From contig NZ_CP124747.1 of the NCBI RefSeq assembly GCF_041860085.1, positions 2,232,001 to 2,296,000 on the forward strand: a DNA stretch of 64,000 bases, written 5' to 3'. The stretch comes from Schlesneria sp. DSM 10557 (lineage in GTDB: Bacteria > Planctomycetota > Planctomycetia > Planctomycetales > Planctomycetaceae). The notes under the pieces are model-generated. The model searched no databases. It was given only the letters and a program-made list of their open reading frames with translations, and had not been told where the DNA came from. Shown here piece by piece: positions 26,683 to 36,900 of this stretch. Position 1 is the stretch's first letter, and each line of letters begins with the position of its first letter. Both the position numbers and the translations under genes were made by a program.

Positions 26683-27873
26683 TCACTCAATCGTGATTCG
26701 CGGCTTGACACCCTTAGGAACGACAGCGTCCAGACGCAGATTCTTGCGTTCTTCTTCGCTGGGGGTCCGCAATGGTCGAACAACACGGAAGCCAACCCAC
26801 AAGGCGTCGGTCATGTACCATGCGCTCTTGGGGTTTTGTGGATCCTGCTGTTTCCACTCAGGATCAGACGCCAGTCGTGCGGCGCTGCGGGCGTGTAACG
26901 CACCACGATCCCATGCTCCCCCTCGAGCCACGCGAGGATACTCGTCGTCAGCCAGGCAAAGAGGGAACTTTACGGCTTCGTTTGGCTTGAATTTGCCGTA
27001 GAAATCAGGCTCGTACTTATCCTGAACCCACTCTGCCACGTTCCCGTGCATGTCGTACAGGCCCCATTGATTCGGCTTCTTTTTTCCGACTTTATGATAC
27101 TTGGCCGATCCCTTCTCGGCACTGTTCTCTTCGTACCAGGCATACTCTCCGAGCTGCGAGGAATCATCACCAAAGTGGTAAGCCGTTGTCGTACCGGCAC
27201 GGCAGGCATATTCCCATTCTGCCTCGGTTGGCAGACGATAATATCGTCCGGTCTTCGCACTCAGCCACTCGCAATAGGTCTTCGCCGCATGCTGGGTCAT
27301 GCAGATCGCGGGATATCCGCCATCTTTGCCCATTTCGAATGACATGTCGGTATACGGATTGGTCGGCTTGGTGATCGCGTCGGCAGCTTTTTCCAGCGGA
27401 CCGGTTTCAGCGCCACCGAAATCACGAAGAGCACGCTCCAACCTGATTGACCAGAGTTCAAATTCGTCCCAGGTCACTTCGGTGCTGCCCATCCAGAACG
27501 GTTCCAGCTTCACCTTATGCTGTGGGCCTTCGTCTTCGTTACGGCCCTCTTCGCCCTCGGGGCTGCCCATCAGGAACTCGCCACCGGGGATGGGGACCAT
27601 CTTGAAATTGACTTCGGTATTGCGGATCGTCTGGGTATATTCCTTCATATCCGCTTCGGTTTTGGCATCGCCCGGGTCATCCTGCCCGAACAGAATACCG
27701 AACGTCGCCAGCAGGCTGACAGAGAAGACAATGGCGTGCTTGACGCACCGCGAAGGATTGAAGTTGTCGATAGAAGATCGACGCACACCGACGGACGAAC
27801 ATCGCCCCTCATTCGTCTGGCGCTGCGAGGGACTGTTTTGAAGAATCCCGCCCGCGTGACTGGCTGAATTCAT
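26683..27873 (-). CDS. Secreted FGE-sulfatase (SUMF1) fold protein
   Basis: A protein of up to 396 residues with a signal-like segment [19 protein letters not shown] and a formylglycine-generating-enzyme fold domain. The domain begins at [15 protein letters not shown] and includes [40 protein letters not shown], the [15 protein letters not shown] signature and GFRVVRPL. These are hallmarks of SUMF1-type domains. True FGE activity on sulfatases cannot be shown, since many members are structural. About 45 residues precede the signal segment if the ATG at 27873 is used; a GTG at 27786 would give a more normal signal peptide. The gene diverges from apbE with only 19 bases between the two start codons. 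Confidence 0.85.
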   Translation of the reverse strand: MNSASHAGGILQNSPSQRQTNEGRCSSVGVRRSSIDNFNPSRCVKHAIVFSVSLLATFGILFGQDDPGDAKTEADMKEYTQTIRNTEVNFKMVPIPGGEFLMGSPEGEEGRNEDEGPQHKVKLEPFWMGSTEVTWDEFELWSIRLERALRDFGGAETGPLEKAADAITKPTNPYTDMSFEMGKDGGYPAICMTQHAAKTYCEWLSAKTGRYYRLPTEAEWEYACRAGTTTAYHFGDDSSQLGEYAWYEENSAEKGSAKYHKVGKKKPNQWGLYDMHGNVAEWVQDKYEPDFYGKFKPNEAVKFPLCLADDEYPRVARGGAWDRGALHARSAARLASDPEWKQQDPQNPKSAWYMTDALWVGFRVVRPLRTPSEEERKNLRLDAVVPKGVKPRITIE

Positions 27874-27892
27874 GATTGAAGAAATAGACAAC

Positions 27893-28912
27893 ATGGCAAC
27901 TCAAATCTGGAAACTATTCGGAACGGTGATCGTGGTCTGCTCTGTCGCTCTCGCACCGCTTCAGGCCGACGAGAAGTACTCTTTTGCAGAACCACATCTG
28001 GGTACGATTGTTGAGATCACACTATATGCTGCCGACGAAAACGGAGCAAACCAAGCCGCTCAAGCCGCATTCCGGCGAGTCAAAGACCTGGATCACATTT
28101 TCAGTGACTACAAACCTGACAGTGAGGTCATGAGACTTTGCGCGCGGGCTGGCGAGGACGAACCCGTCGCTGTCAGTCCCGAACTGTTTCACCTGCTCAA
28201 ACGGTCGATCGAGGTTTCGAACCAGACCAATGGTGCCTTTGATGTCACGATTGGTCCCCTTGTTCAGTTGTGGCGACAGTCTCGAAAACGCAAGGTCCTG
28301 CCCACCCAAGAGGAAATTCAGCAAGCCCGATCGTCGGTCGGATGGAAGTTCCTCGTTCTGGACGACACCCAGCAGACGGTGAAACTGACAAAGCGAGGAA
28401 TGCGGCTCGATTTTGGGGGCATCGCCAAGGGATACATTGCCCAGGAGATGAGCCGCATCTTGCGTGAGCAGGGCTTCGACCAGAGCCTGGTCGCGGTCGC
28501 CGGCGACATCGTGGCGGGAAATCCCCCCCCCGGCGCCGCAGGCTGGAAAGTCGGTGTAGCACCCCTGGATCGCCCCAATGGAGCGGTCAGCCGACTGCTC
28601 TCGCTGCGGAACTGTGCCGTGTCAACTTCGGGCGATGCCTTCCAGTTCGTGGAAATCGCTGGCGTCCGCTACTCACACATCGTCGATCCGCAGACCGGAC
28701 TGGGGCTGACCTACCGCAGCAGCGTCACAGTCGTGGCTCCAGAGGGAGCCATTGCAGACTCACTGGCAACAGCCATTTGCGTTCTAGGACCGGAACGAGG
28801 CCTGCCGCTGCTGGACCTGCACGATCATACAGCGGCTCTCGTTGTTCACGCATCAAGCGATGGGCCTCAGGTGGTCGAGTCGAAGTCGTTCGCTACGTTC
28901 GAGGCCCGATAA
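27893..28912 (+). CDS. apbE: FAD:protein FMN transferase ApbE
   Basis: ApbE attaches FMN covalently to Thr/Ser of flavoproteins such as Nqr/Rnf subunits, using FAD and Mg2+. The 339-residue protein begins with an export signal ([17 protein letters not shown]), consistent with periplasmic action. Family motifs seen are [48 protein letters not shown] and [12 protein letters not shown]. The last carries the metal-binding Asp, and T-S-G-D lies just before it. The ATG at 27893 is preferred to that at 27872: GAAGAAATAG precedes it and the shorter product has a cleaner signal peptide. Convergent with guaA, with ten bases between the stops. Confidence 0.92.
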   Translation: MATQIWKLFGTVIVVCSVALAPLQADEKYSFAEPHLGTIVEITLYAADENGANQAAQAAFRRVKDLDHIFSDYKPDSEVMRLCARAGEDEPVAVSPELFHLLKRSIEVSNQTNGAFDVTIGPLVQLWRQSRKRKVLPTQEEIQQARSSVGWKFLVLDDTQQTVKLTKRGMRLDFGGIAKGYIAQEMSRILREQGFDQSLVAVAGDIVAGNPPPGAAGWKVGVAPLDRPNGAVSRLLSLRNCAVSTSGDAFQFVEIAGVRYSHIVDPQTGLGLTYRSSVTVVAPEGAIADSLATAICVLGPERGLPLLDLHDHTAALVVHASSDGPQVVESKSFATFEAR

Positions 28913-28922
28913 CCGACGGTAA

Positions 28923-30500
28923 TTATTCCCATTCAATCGTGCTGGGCGGCTTGGAACTGATGTCATAAACGACTCGATTCACACCCCGGACTTCGTTAAT
29001 GATTCGAGTCGAGATCCGCTGCAGCACGTCGTAGGGCAGGGGATACCAATCCGCCGTCATGAAGTCATCGGTCGAAACGGCACGGACCGCAATCACCTCT
29101 TCATAAGTTCTGCCGTCCCCCATGACGCCGACCGACTGAACAGGCAGTAGAACGGCAAAGGCCTGCTGGATCTGTCGATAAAGACTGGCCAGACGCAGTT
29201 CTTCCATGACGATGGCATCCGCTTCACGAAGCTTTGCCAGCCGAGGTTCCGTCAATTCTCCCAGACATCGGACACCGAGGCCCGGGCCGGGGAAGGGATG
29301 CCGCCAGACGAGTTCGTCGGTCAGGCCGAGTTCCAGCCCCATCCGGCGAACCTCGTCCTTGAACAGATCTCGCAATGGCTCAATCAGTTCAAATCCAAGT
29401 TGCTCGGGCAGCCCTCCCACGTTGTGGTGGGCCTTGATCGTGGCAGCGGGGCCATCGATGTCGGCGCCGGATTCGATGACGTCTGGATACAATGTTCCCT
29501 GCGCCAGGAAGTGCGCGTCAGGGATTGATTCGGCTTCTTTCCGGAAGACTTCGATGAACACGCGGCCGATGATTTTTCGCTTTTCCTGAGGGTCAGTCAC
29601 CCCGGCAAGTTCACTCAGAAAGCGATCTTTCGCATCAACCACATGCAGATCTGTCTTGAAGTGGTTCTGAAACCGGTCACGCACCTTGTCGGCTTCGCCC
29701 TTACGCAACAGACCGTTGTCCACGAAAATACAAGACAGCTGGTCTCCAATCGCCTTGTAAAGAATGGCCGCCACGACGGACGAATCGACGCCGCCGGACA
29801 GACCGCAGATCACTCGCTTGTTACCTACTCGTGTGCGAATCGCGAGAACTTCCCGGTCGATCAGTGAGCTGATTTTCCAGGTTCCTCGGCAGCCACAGAC
29901 ACCTTTAACGAAGTTCGACAGCAACTGGCCACCGTATTCGGTGTGCGTCACTTCGGGGTGAAACTGCAATCCGTAAACCGGCTTCTGCCGATGCTTGACT
30001 GCTGCAAAAGCACACGAGGAGGTGTCCATCAGCGGAAGGAAGTGTGCATCGACATCTTCAACGTGATCACCGTGACTCATCCAGACGGTGCTGAGTTCCG
30101 GCAGCCCGGCCATGAGCGTGTCAGACCTCAAAACACGACATTCCGTCCGCCCAAACTCACGTTTGGAACCAGGTGACACTTTACCTCCAAGGTGCTGACT
30201 GGCCAGATGCAAACCATAGCAGATCCCCAGGACCGGAATTCCCAGGTCGAACAGGGCTGGATCCACTTTCGGCGCATTCGGCTCGTAAACACTGGCAGGC
30301 CCCCCCGACAGAATCAGTCCTTTTGGATTCAGTTCGCGAATCCGGCTGACAGGTAAGTCGTGTCGAACCAGTTGACAGAAAACGTGCTGATCCCGAATTC
30401 GGCGAGCAATCAATTGCGCCGTCTGTCCGCCAAAATCGAGGACAAGGATCAGTTCTTCCTGGGTCGAATTGGAGTCGTGAGAATCAGCCGCAGAAGTCAT
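28923..30500 (-). CDS. guaA: GMP synthase (glutamine-hydrolysing)
   Basis: GuaA amidates XMP to GMP, using glutamine and ATP. The N-terminal class I glutaminase has the nucleophile C94 in [10 protein letters not shown] and the His-Glu pair in [14 protein letters not shown]. The ATP pyrophosphatase domain carries the P-loop SGGVDSSV, and the C-terminal dimerisation domain ends in the family-typical P-S-T-I-E-W-E. The start is the ATG at 30500; the open frame extends 29 codons further but shows no family sequence. The length of 525 residues is normal. Confidence 0.96.
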   Translation of the reverse strand: MTSAADSHDSNSTQEELILVLDFGGQTAQLIARRIRDQHVFCQLVRHDLPVSRIRELNPKGLILSGGPASVYEPNAPKVDPALFDLGIPVLGICYGLHLASQHLGGKVSPGSKREFGRTECRVLRSDTLMAGLPELSTVWMSHGDHVEDVDAHFLPLMDTSSCAFAAVKHRQKPVYGLQFHPEVTHTEYGGQLLSNFVKGVCGCRGTWKISSLIDREVLAIRTRVGNKRVICGLSGGVDSSVVAAILYKAIGDQLSCIFVDNGLLRKGEADKVRDRFQNHFKTDLHVVDAKDRFLSELAGVTDPQEKRKIIGRVFIEVFRKEAESIPDAHFLAQGTLYPDVIESGADIDGPAATIKAHHNVGGLPEQLGFELIEPLRDLFKDEVRRMGLELGLTDELVWRHPFPGPGLGVRCLGELTEPRLAKLREADAIVMEELRLASLYRQIQQAFAVLLPVQSVGVMGDGRTYEEVIAVRAVSTDDFMTADWYPLPYDVLQRISTRIINEVRGVNRVVYDISSKPPSTIEWE

Positions 30501-30608
30501 TGAGAAAAGCCATTTGAGTGAAACGACGCTCCCCTGAGTCGGTTCAGGGGGAAGGGGCAATTGTATCGTCGTGGGCGCCAGTGGCAAATCGAACGCCCTG
30601 ATCAGATG

Positions 30609-31109
30609 TCAGGACTTCGGTTTGTGGGGCGGTGCGAACTTGATTTTTTCCACGTAACGCGTCACCTGTTTGGACTCGGGATCATAGCGGCCGGTGCATT
30701 TTGAAATCGCCTTAACCACGTATTTGTACTGCGTTTCGTAGTCCGCATCGATCTCCACTTCGACATCTTTCGTCAGTGGGTTACCCGGACGACCGATGAT
30801 CTGCAGAATCTCCCGGTTCAGCCGATCAAAGGCAGCGTCGTCATTCCCCAAATTCTTTGACCCCAGGACCAGTTGGGTCAGATTGCCGCTGCGATCGGAA
30901 ACCAGACTGACTTTGATATCAGGCAGGTTCTGTTCACTCGCGGCGGCCTGCGGTGCCGCGATCGGCATGTTGATATTGAAATTTCCCTCAGGTGCGACAA
31001 TTTTCAGGTTCAGCATGAAAAAAATCAGCAACTGAAAGACGATGTCGATCATCGGTGCCATGGGGATTTCGACTTTCGTCGGTCCGCTCGAGCGATTTCG
31101 CAATTTCAT
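30609..31109 (-). CDS. ExbD/TolR-family biopolymer transport protein (second copy)
   Basis: A 166-residue ExbD/TolR protein: a short cytoplasmic head, one membrane segment with the conserved Asp (M-I-D-I-V-F-Q-L-L-I-F-F), and a periplasmic domain of about 120 residues. The Asp in the transmembrane helix is the residue used in proton-driven energisation by ExbB-ExbD. Its ATG lies one base after the stop of the preceding exbD copy, so the two are translationally coupled. Two different ExbD proteins beside one ExbB suggest a heteromeric peptide-glycan-binding stator. It is the last gene of the 37.5-30.6 kb run. Confidence 0.87.
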   Translation of the reverse strand: MKLRNRSSGPTKVEIPMAPMIDIVFQLLIFFMLNLKIVAPEGNFNINMPIAAPQAAASEQNLPDIKVSLVSDRSGNLTQLVLGSKNLGNDDAAFDRLNREILQIIGRPGNPLTKDVEVEIDADYETQYKYVVKAISKCTGRYDPESKQVTRYVEKIKFAPPHKPKS

Positions 31110-31110
31110 C

Positions 31111-31587
31111 TCAAACGTCCTCCGCAGTGGCACGCAGCGAGAATTTCGTGAAGCCCGCTTCCTGGCATTTTTTGATCAGTTCCTGAACCAGACCAGCGGG
31201 AACCTCGGAATCGGCACGAATCAGGACCGTCACGTCTTTGATCACTTCCTTGCCATGGATCAGTTCCATGACTCGGCGTTCCTGTTCCAGATCGGGACCG
31301 ATGTTACGAACTTCTACAAATCGTTCATTGTAGAAAACTTCCGGGACCGATTTGGCCACTTCTCCCGAGGGAAGCCGCTGAAACCCGAAATTGAGAACGA
31401 GTTCATGCTCGGGTTTGACGACCGGCGGCTTGGCCAGCATATCTTTGGGGAGCTTCACCCGTTCGTCCGCCTTCGTGTTCTCAAAATTGATCGCGATCAT
31501 GAAGAATGTGAGCAACTGAAACACGATGTCGATCATCGGCGTCATATCGGGTTCCGTAAAACCCATCTCGACTTTACGCATCTTCAT
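31111..31587 (-). CDS. ExbD/TolR-family biopolymer transport protein (first copy)
   Basis: A 158-residue ExbD/TolR protein with the same architecture as its downstream neighbour: cytoplasmic head with TEPDMTPM, the membrane helix IDIVFQLLTFFMIAINF with the conserved Asp, and a periplasmic domain. The two copies differ clearly outside the membrane segment, so they are probably not interchangeable. The ATG at 31587 is the natural start. It follows exbB after about 146 bases and couples tightly to the second copy. Confidence 0.87.
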   Translation of the reverse strand: MKMRKVEMGFTEPDMTPMIDIVFQLLTFFMIAINFENTKADERVKLPKDMLAKPPVVKPEHELVLNFGFQRLPSGEVAKSVPEVFYNERFVEVRNIGPDLEQERRVMELIHGKEVIKDVTVLIRADSEVPAGLVQELIKKCQEAGFTKFSLRATAEDV

Positions 31588-31733
31588 AACATCGCTCCGA
31601 CTTCCCTGAATGGATGACGCCCTCGTTATTGAGGCGGGCGAATGCCGGGGGATCGCCCCGCTGGATTTTCAGCCCACACTCAACTTACGAACTGAGACGT
31701 TCACCGCAACGAACGCGCGAATTCTCGAATCAA

Positions 31734-32606
31734 CTACTCGTTTCGAGGAACCGACGGGGCTGCCGCAGGGGCTGCTCCACCTGCACGACTTGCCGCGGCA
31801 GGAGCCGTTGTTTTCCCTGCGTTCTGGAAGTTTTTCATCAGATTTTCTGCCACGAATCCACATTCCATCAGGAATCGGGCCAGACGGTTCTTATAAAGCG
31901 AATAGAAGATGATCGCGGGGATTGCGACGGTCAGCCCTTCCAGTGTCGTGAACAACGCGGTGGCAATCCCGTCCGCGAGTTCCGACGGTTTGGGCGAGGT
32001 CGCGGAATTGGCAATCACCTGGAAGCTCATGACCATCCCCTGCACGGTACCGAGCAGCCCCAGCATGGGGGCGATCGAACCAATCAGCGCGAGGTACCCG
32101 ATCTTGTGTTCCATCGCCATCGTTTCGTCTTCAGCGACCTGCTGCATCTGCTCGACAGCTTCGTCATAACCACGGGTCAGACGCCCCATCCCCTCAGCCA
32201 TGATCCGCCCGATAAAGGAATCACTGGACTTCGCCGTTTCGTAAGCCCCCTGATAGTCCTTGGACTGCAATCGCTGTTCGAACTCTTCAATAAAGGCAGT
32301 GGGCAGGTAGTTATCCCGACGAAGCTGAAGGGCAATCATCATGATGATGGCAACCATTGCGAACGAGACCAGCATGATCAGAAAGCCGAAGATCCCCGAA
32401 GCGCGGATCATCCACATCAGAAATGTATCCTGAGGCTTCTTCGCTTCCCCAGCTTTCGCGTCCCCACCGGACCGGTCATCCACTGAGACCGCTTTCTCAT
32501 CATCTTGGGCAAAGGAGGTTGAAGTCTGTTGAGCGAAAGACAGTCCTCCCACCAGCAAGGCGAGAACCAAACACCACAAGCGGCTGCGAACGACCGTCTG
32601 GTTCAT
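31734..32606 (-). CDS. MotA/TolQ/ExbB proton-channel family protein
   Basis: A 290-residue ExbB/TolQ protein. It starts with a cleavable signal or first hydrophobic segment (LWCLVLALLVGGLSFAQQ), then a long charged linker, then three family membrane helices. The conserved core includes LALIGSIAPMLGLLGTVQGMVMSF and GIATALFTTLEGLTVAIPAII. Together with ExbD it forms a proton-driven motor that energises outer-membrane or envelope processes. The C-terminus is Ala/Pro-rich. The ATG at 32606 is preferred (GGGGATTGAA upstream) over that at 32630. The N-terminal extension is longer than in E. coli ExbB, which I recall as common in planctomycetes. Confidence 0.88.
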   Translation of the reverse strand: MNQTVVRSRLWCLVLALLVGGLSFAQQTSTSFAQDDEKAVSVDDRSGGDAKAGEAKKPQDTFLMWMIRASGIFGFLIMLVSFAMVAIIMMIALQLRRDNYLPTAFIEEFEQRLQSKDYQGAYETAKSSDSFIGRIMAEGMGRLTRGYDEAVEQMQQVAEDETMAMEHKIGYLALIGSIAPMLGLLGTVQGMVMSFQVIANSATSPKPSELADGIATALFTTLEGLTVAIPAIIFYSLYKNRLARFLMECGFVAENLMKNFQNAGKTTAPAAASRAGGAAPAAAPSVPRNE

Positions 32607-32860
32607 TTCAATCCCCTTCACTTGTTTCATTCCTTTTTCTTGGCAGGCGTCTTGTGGCCCGATGACTTGTTCGAGATGTGCGGAGCGATTCTAAGTTCCC
32701 GGTCCCCATGTTGCCAGAGGGACCCACTGTATGCCTGTTTTTCTCTTTGTTCACTCAATTCTGCAATCGTGGCCCCAATTCCACGCTGGGGTCGCCCAGT
32801 ACGAGCGAAGGGGCTACCCTCCCAAAATTGCGGTTCCCATTGGTTACTGCCCCGCCATGG

Positions 32861-33919
32861 TTACTGACCCGCGAGTTTTTTCCGCCACTCACTGTTGGGA
32901 TACATCTGCACCAGTTTTCCCGCCGCTTCCGCACTGCGATCCGGATGCTGGACAAGTTTCCAGAGAATACTCATCTGGTACAGCGATTCGGCATGGTAGG
33001 CGGTTTCTCGCGGGAACAGGATATCGACGTGCAGGTAGGCGAGGGCTGCTTCCTTGGTTCGGCCCAGCCCCTGATAGGCATGCCCCTGCAGGGTATAGGC
33101 TTCTGCCTGCACGGTCGAATCGTCGGCAGGGCCTTTCTCTGTCACTTCATCCAGAATCTTCAGGGCCTCTTCAAACTTCGACTGTTCGATCAGACCTCGA
33201 GACAGCCCCAGCATCGCTTCATACTTCCGTGACGCATCGGCCGGCGAATCACCTGCCGCATCGGCCACGGCTTGAAATGCCTTGATCGCCTCGTCGGGTT
33301 TTCCTTCCGCCATCAGAGCCCGTGCCTCCACGATCCGGGCGGCGAGTTTCACGTCATCCCAGGGGGCCTGCGTCAGCTTTTCCAGATTCGTGCGGACCGC
33401 ATCGAAATCTTTTGCGGCAAGATAAAGCTGACTGAGCAGCATCTGCGATTCATAAAATCGCACGTGGTCAGGAAATGCTTTCTGTGCCGCCAGAATCTTC
33501 TGGATTGCCTGTTCTCGTTGATCAGGATCGCTCAATGCCTGCTTCGCCGCGACACGTGCCAGAACGTATTCCAGTTCCCCCTTCAGAAATTCGCTGGGAG
33601 ACTTGATGTCGGACTTCGCCTTCATGAGCCGTTGAGTCGCGGATTCGTAGCGCCCCCCCAATTCGTCGCTGTAACCCAGCTTCAGGTCTCCGCCCCCTCC
33701 TTCCCATTCGATGGCGGCGATGTTGTTGGCGGCGACGATCTCAGGATCTCCCTGATTCTTCTTCAGCGTCAACTCTGTCTTTGTCATGGCAGAGATGGTC
33801 CCGTTGACCCGCTTGCCGTCGTTCTTTTTGGTGATGATGTCAATCGCACAGAGCGGGCTTGCCGCCACACAAACGACGGTGCCTGCGATCAAAACTATTG
33901 CCGGAATTTTGAGAGTCAT
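32861..33919 (-). CDS. Secreted TPR protein of the ExbB/ExbD operon
   Basis: A 352-residue protein with a signal peptide (MTLKIPAIVLIAGTVVCVAASPLCA), a short beta-rich head with the motif KRVNGTISAMTKTELTLKK, and at least five tetratricopeptide-type helical pairs (for example ALMAEGKPDEAIKAFQAVAD, GRTKEAALAYLHVDILFP). It is expected in the periplasm as a scaffold. It starts 39 bases after the stop of the larger TPR gene, and exbB follows after about 255 bases. Its position suggests it couples the ExbB/ExbD motor to an envelope partner; that is inference from context. Confidence 0.82.
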   Translation of the reverse strand: MTLKIPAIVLIAGTVVCVAASPLCAIDIITKKNDGKRVNGTISAMTKTELTLKKNQGDPEIVAANNIAAIEWEGGGGDLKLGYSDELGGRYESATQRLMKAKSDIKSPSEFLKGELEYVLARVAAKQALSDPDQREQAIQKILAAQKAFPDHVRFYESQMLLSQLYLAAKDFDAVRTNLEKLTQAPWDDVKLAARIVEARALMAEGKPDEAIKAFQAVADAAGDSPADASRKYEAMLGLSRGLIEQSKFEEALKILDEVTEKGPADDSTVQAEAYTLQGHAYQGLGRTKEAALAYLHVDILFPRETAYHAESLYQMSILWKLVQHPDRSAEAAGKLVQMYPNSEWRKKLAGQ

Positions 33920-33958
33920 TCGATGTCCTTGTGACTTGCTCGATTGTCTTAGATTGTC

Positions 33959-36900
33959 TTATTCGTCTTTGCGAGGTTCCGTCGGCCTTGGTCGTGGCTT
34001 GGGGGAAGGGGGTGCGCCTGACTCGGTCCTGGACTGAGTCCGCGTCGTTCCTTTGGCAGGAGCTTGAGCAGTCGGGGCCGCCCCCGGTGCTGTCGCCGTC
34101 CCCTTCGGGACTGGATTCCTGGGTCGAACCTTGCCCGGGGCAGGGGCCGCAAACGCAGCGGGGGGCCCTGAATCCACGGAAACCCCTGAAAAGGAAACAG
34201 GGACGTCCTTGCGGCCAAACGATTTTGGTTTCTTTGCCTTACCCTTGCCGCTGAACAAAACCCAGCCAATCAGTCCGATCCCGGCCACCACACAACCAAG
34301 GAAAATGACCCAGGTTGTCGTGTCGATGGACTTGGAAGCCTCTGCCGTGCCTGCCGTTCCCTGACCCGTCGCTGCGGTCGCGTCAGCCTCCTTATTCGGC
34401 TCACTGGCGGCCTCTGCGGATTTCGTCGGCCGCGACGTTTCCAGCGGAATCTCTTCATTTCTTGGGAGATCGACGACTGGTTGCCCGGATTCCTTGAGCA
34501 CTTCGCGGTAGAGCTCATTGAGCTTCGCACGTTTTTCTTCCGGAAGGACCTTCATGATCGACGAGGTCCCGACGAGTTCCATCGCACAGGCATCCAGCGC
34601 TTTCTGCTTCTCTTTCGGGGCGAGTTCCATGCCATAGCGGAACCGGCAGAGGGAGACCGCGTAACGGGCATCCAGAAAATGATCCACCAGATCCGGACGA
34701 TCTGCGAAATTCTTCTGCTGCTGAATCCTGCGCGCAATACCGCCCCAACCCCAGACACCCAGATTGGGCTCTCCGTTGATCGCAATGGCGAACTTGCTTT
34801 TGTCCCCCGATGATCCCCAGTCCTGATAGACGGAGGCTCCTTCAACTTGCGTTCTCAGGTCATTCCCACGGACCTTGAGAATGTCGCCCAGTAGCTGCTG
34901 AGCTCCTGCAAAATCCTTTTTCAGCCGGTTACAACGGACCAGGCGCACCTTGACATTCAGCAATTGATCGGGTGTCGCGAAACCGGGATCCGATGCCGCT
35001 CGCGTCAAAATTCCGTTGAACGCGGAAGCAGCCCGGTCATAGTAGCTGGCCGTCTTGGATCCATCCGTCGAAATTTCACCAAGGGCAAAGTAGGTCTCGC
35101 CGATCCAGCTAAGCGAACCGAGCGTCTGCCCCTCCTGCTTCTTGTACATGTCATCGAGGAAGGTCTCAAACGCCTCCATCAGCTTGTTAAAGCGTTCCGT
35201 CTCGCCATTGCTCTGAAAGCGTTCCAGTTCGGTCTTCAGCATTCGCCCAAGACCGACATACAGATCCGTCAGATCGGAACTGGGATCACCCGCCGCGATC
35301 GCCTCCAGCGTCCTCATTGCGGCACGCGCATCATCGATCCGGTCCGGCCCCAGGCCGATGTAAGCCCGCAGCAGCAGTGTGTACACACTCTTGGCAACAC
35401 TGCGGCTTTGAATTCCCTTTTCGGGTCGCTGTGACTCGTCAGTCACCGTGATCGCCTTGACGATCGACTGCGGATCGTCCTGCAGCAGCGCAATCGACTC
35501 TGCCTCTTTTCCCTGGCTGAGCAGAATTTCTGCCAGGTAGATCTTGGCACTGACGAGTTCCTGGGGCAGGGAGCCTTCTTTCGGCAACGTGGCCGTCAGC
35601 TTCTGAATCCCCGTTCGCAGGAATTGTTCGGCAGAGGCTTTCCATTCCGCCTGCTTTTCCGGGGTCGGCCGCTCTTCAGGTGCCATCCGCGACGCCGATC
35701 CGTAGGCGATCCAGTAGGCCTGACCCGCGGCGAGTTGGGCCTCGGGATACTTCGGATCGCTTTCTGGAACCTTGCTGAACCATTCCGCCGCGTCGACGGG
35801 CTTTTTCGCCGACGAGTACATCCGCCCCAGGATTAACCGGGCTTCATTGGCTTTATCACTTTCCGGCCAGCGCTGGGCGATCAGATTTGCGGCTTTGATG
35901 ATCATCCGCATTTCGTCCTGCTTGGAATCAGGCTCGGCCTTATTGTCGTTGTACGCCTGAACGAACGCCGCCATGGCCATGTAGGCCGCGTCCAGCGCCA
36001 CACTTCCTTCTTCATCACTGGTCGTCCGGGCGACGAACTGAGCCAGCACCGCCGCTTCGTAGTTCCGGCGGAGATAGAAGTTCGTGTAGGCCAGCAGCAG
36101 CCTTGCGGTGGCCACGTCCTTCACATTGTCCCGCTTGTTCATCAGCCGCATGGCCAGATCGAAGTTCTGAGCCGCATCATTCAGTTCGTTCGTCCAGTCC
36201 TGTCTCAGCCGAGTCACTTCCTCGGCCGGTTTCTGATTCTTGATCGCGGCATCGAGTTCTTTTTTGATCTCTTGTGACGAGTTGAAGTTCTGGCGTCCCA
36301 GACCATAGGCCGTTTCGAAGTCATCCGGCTTCCGCTCACGCCCCCCCAGGTTGACCTGCGTCCGCTGCATCATCGACAGCGAGACATCTTTGTATTCGCC
36401 CGGATATTTATTGATCTGCTGAGCGACCGTACGAGCCTGTCGCCAGAAGCGTTCCTGATCCGCCTTGGGCAGATTGCGATTATTCCCCAGTGCTTCGTAG
36501 GCGCGCGCCTGTTCCCACTGAATCCCCAGACCGACCGGGGTCTTGGCGTCGTCACCGCTCTTCTTCAACCATTCCTCCGCCAGATCCACGACGAGCTGAT
36601 AATCGTTTCGCAGATGCAGACAGATCAGTTTGAATTGCAGGACCTGTGCCTTCAGACTTTGCAGCGGCCCATCATCGCCCGGATGATCCAGCAGTTCATT
36701 GTAGATACCGAGCGCCTTCTGCAGGTCACCCTGTTCTTCAAAGGCCTTCCCCTGCCAGGCCCGCGCATGCAGACCGCCGATCTGGCTGCGGTGACGCTGA
36801 TGCATCTTTTCAAACTCGTCCGCCGCCTGACTGAGCAACTGTTTGAACTCAGGCGCCGTCGGGTCATAAGTCTGAGCTTCCAGATAAGTGCACTTGGCCA

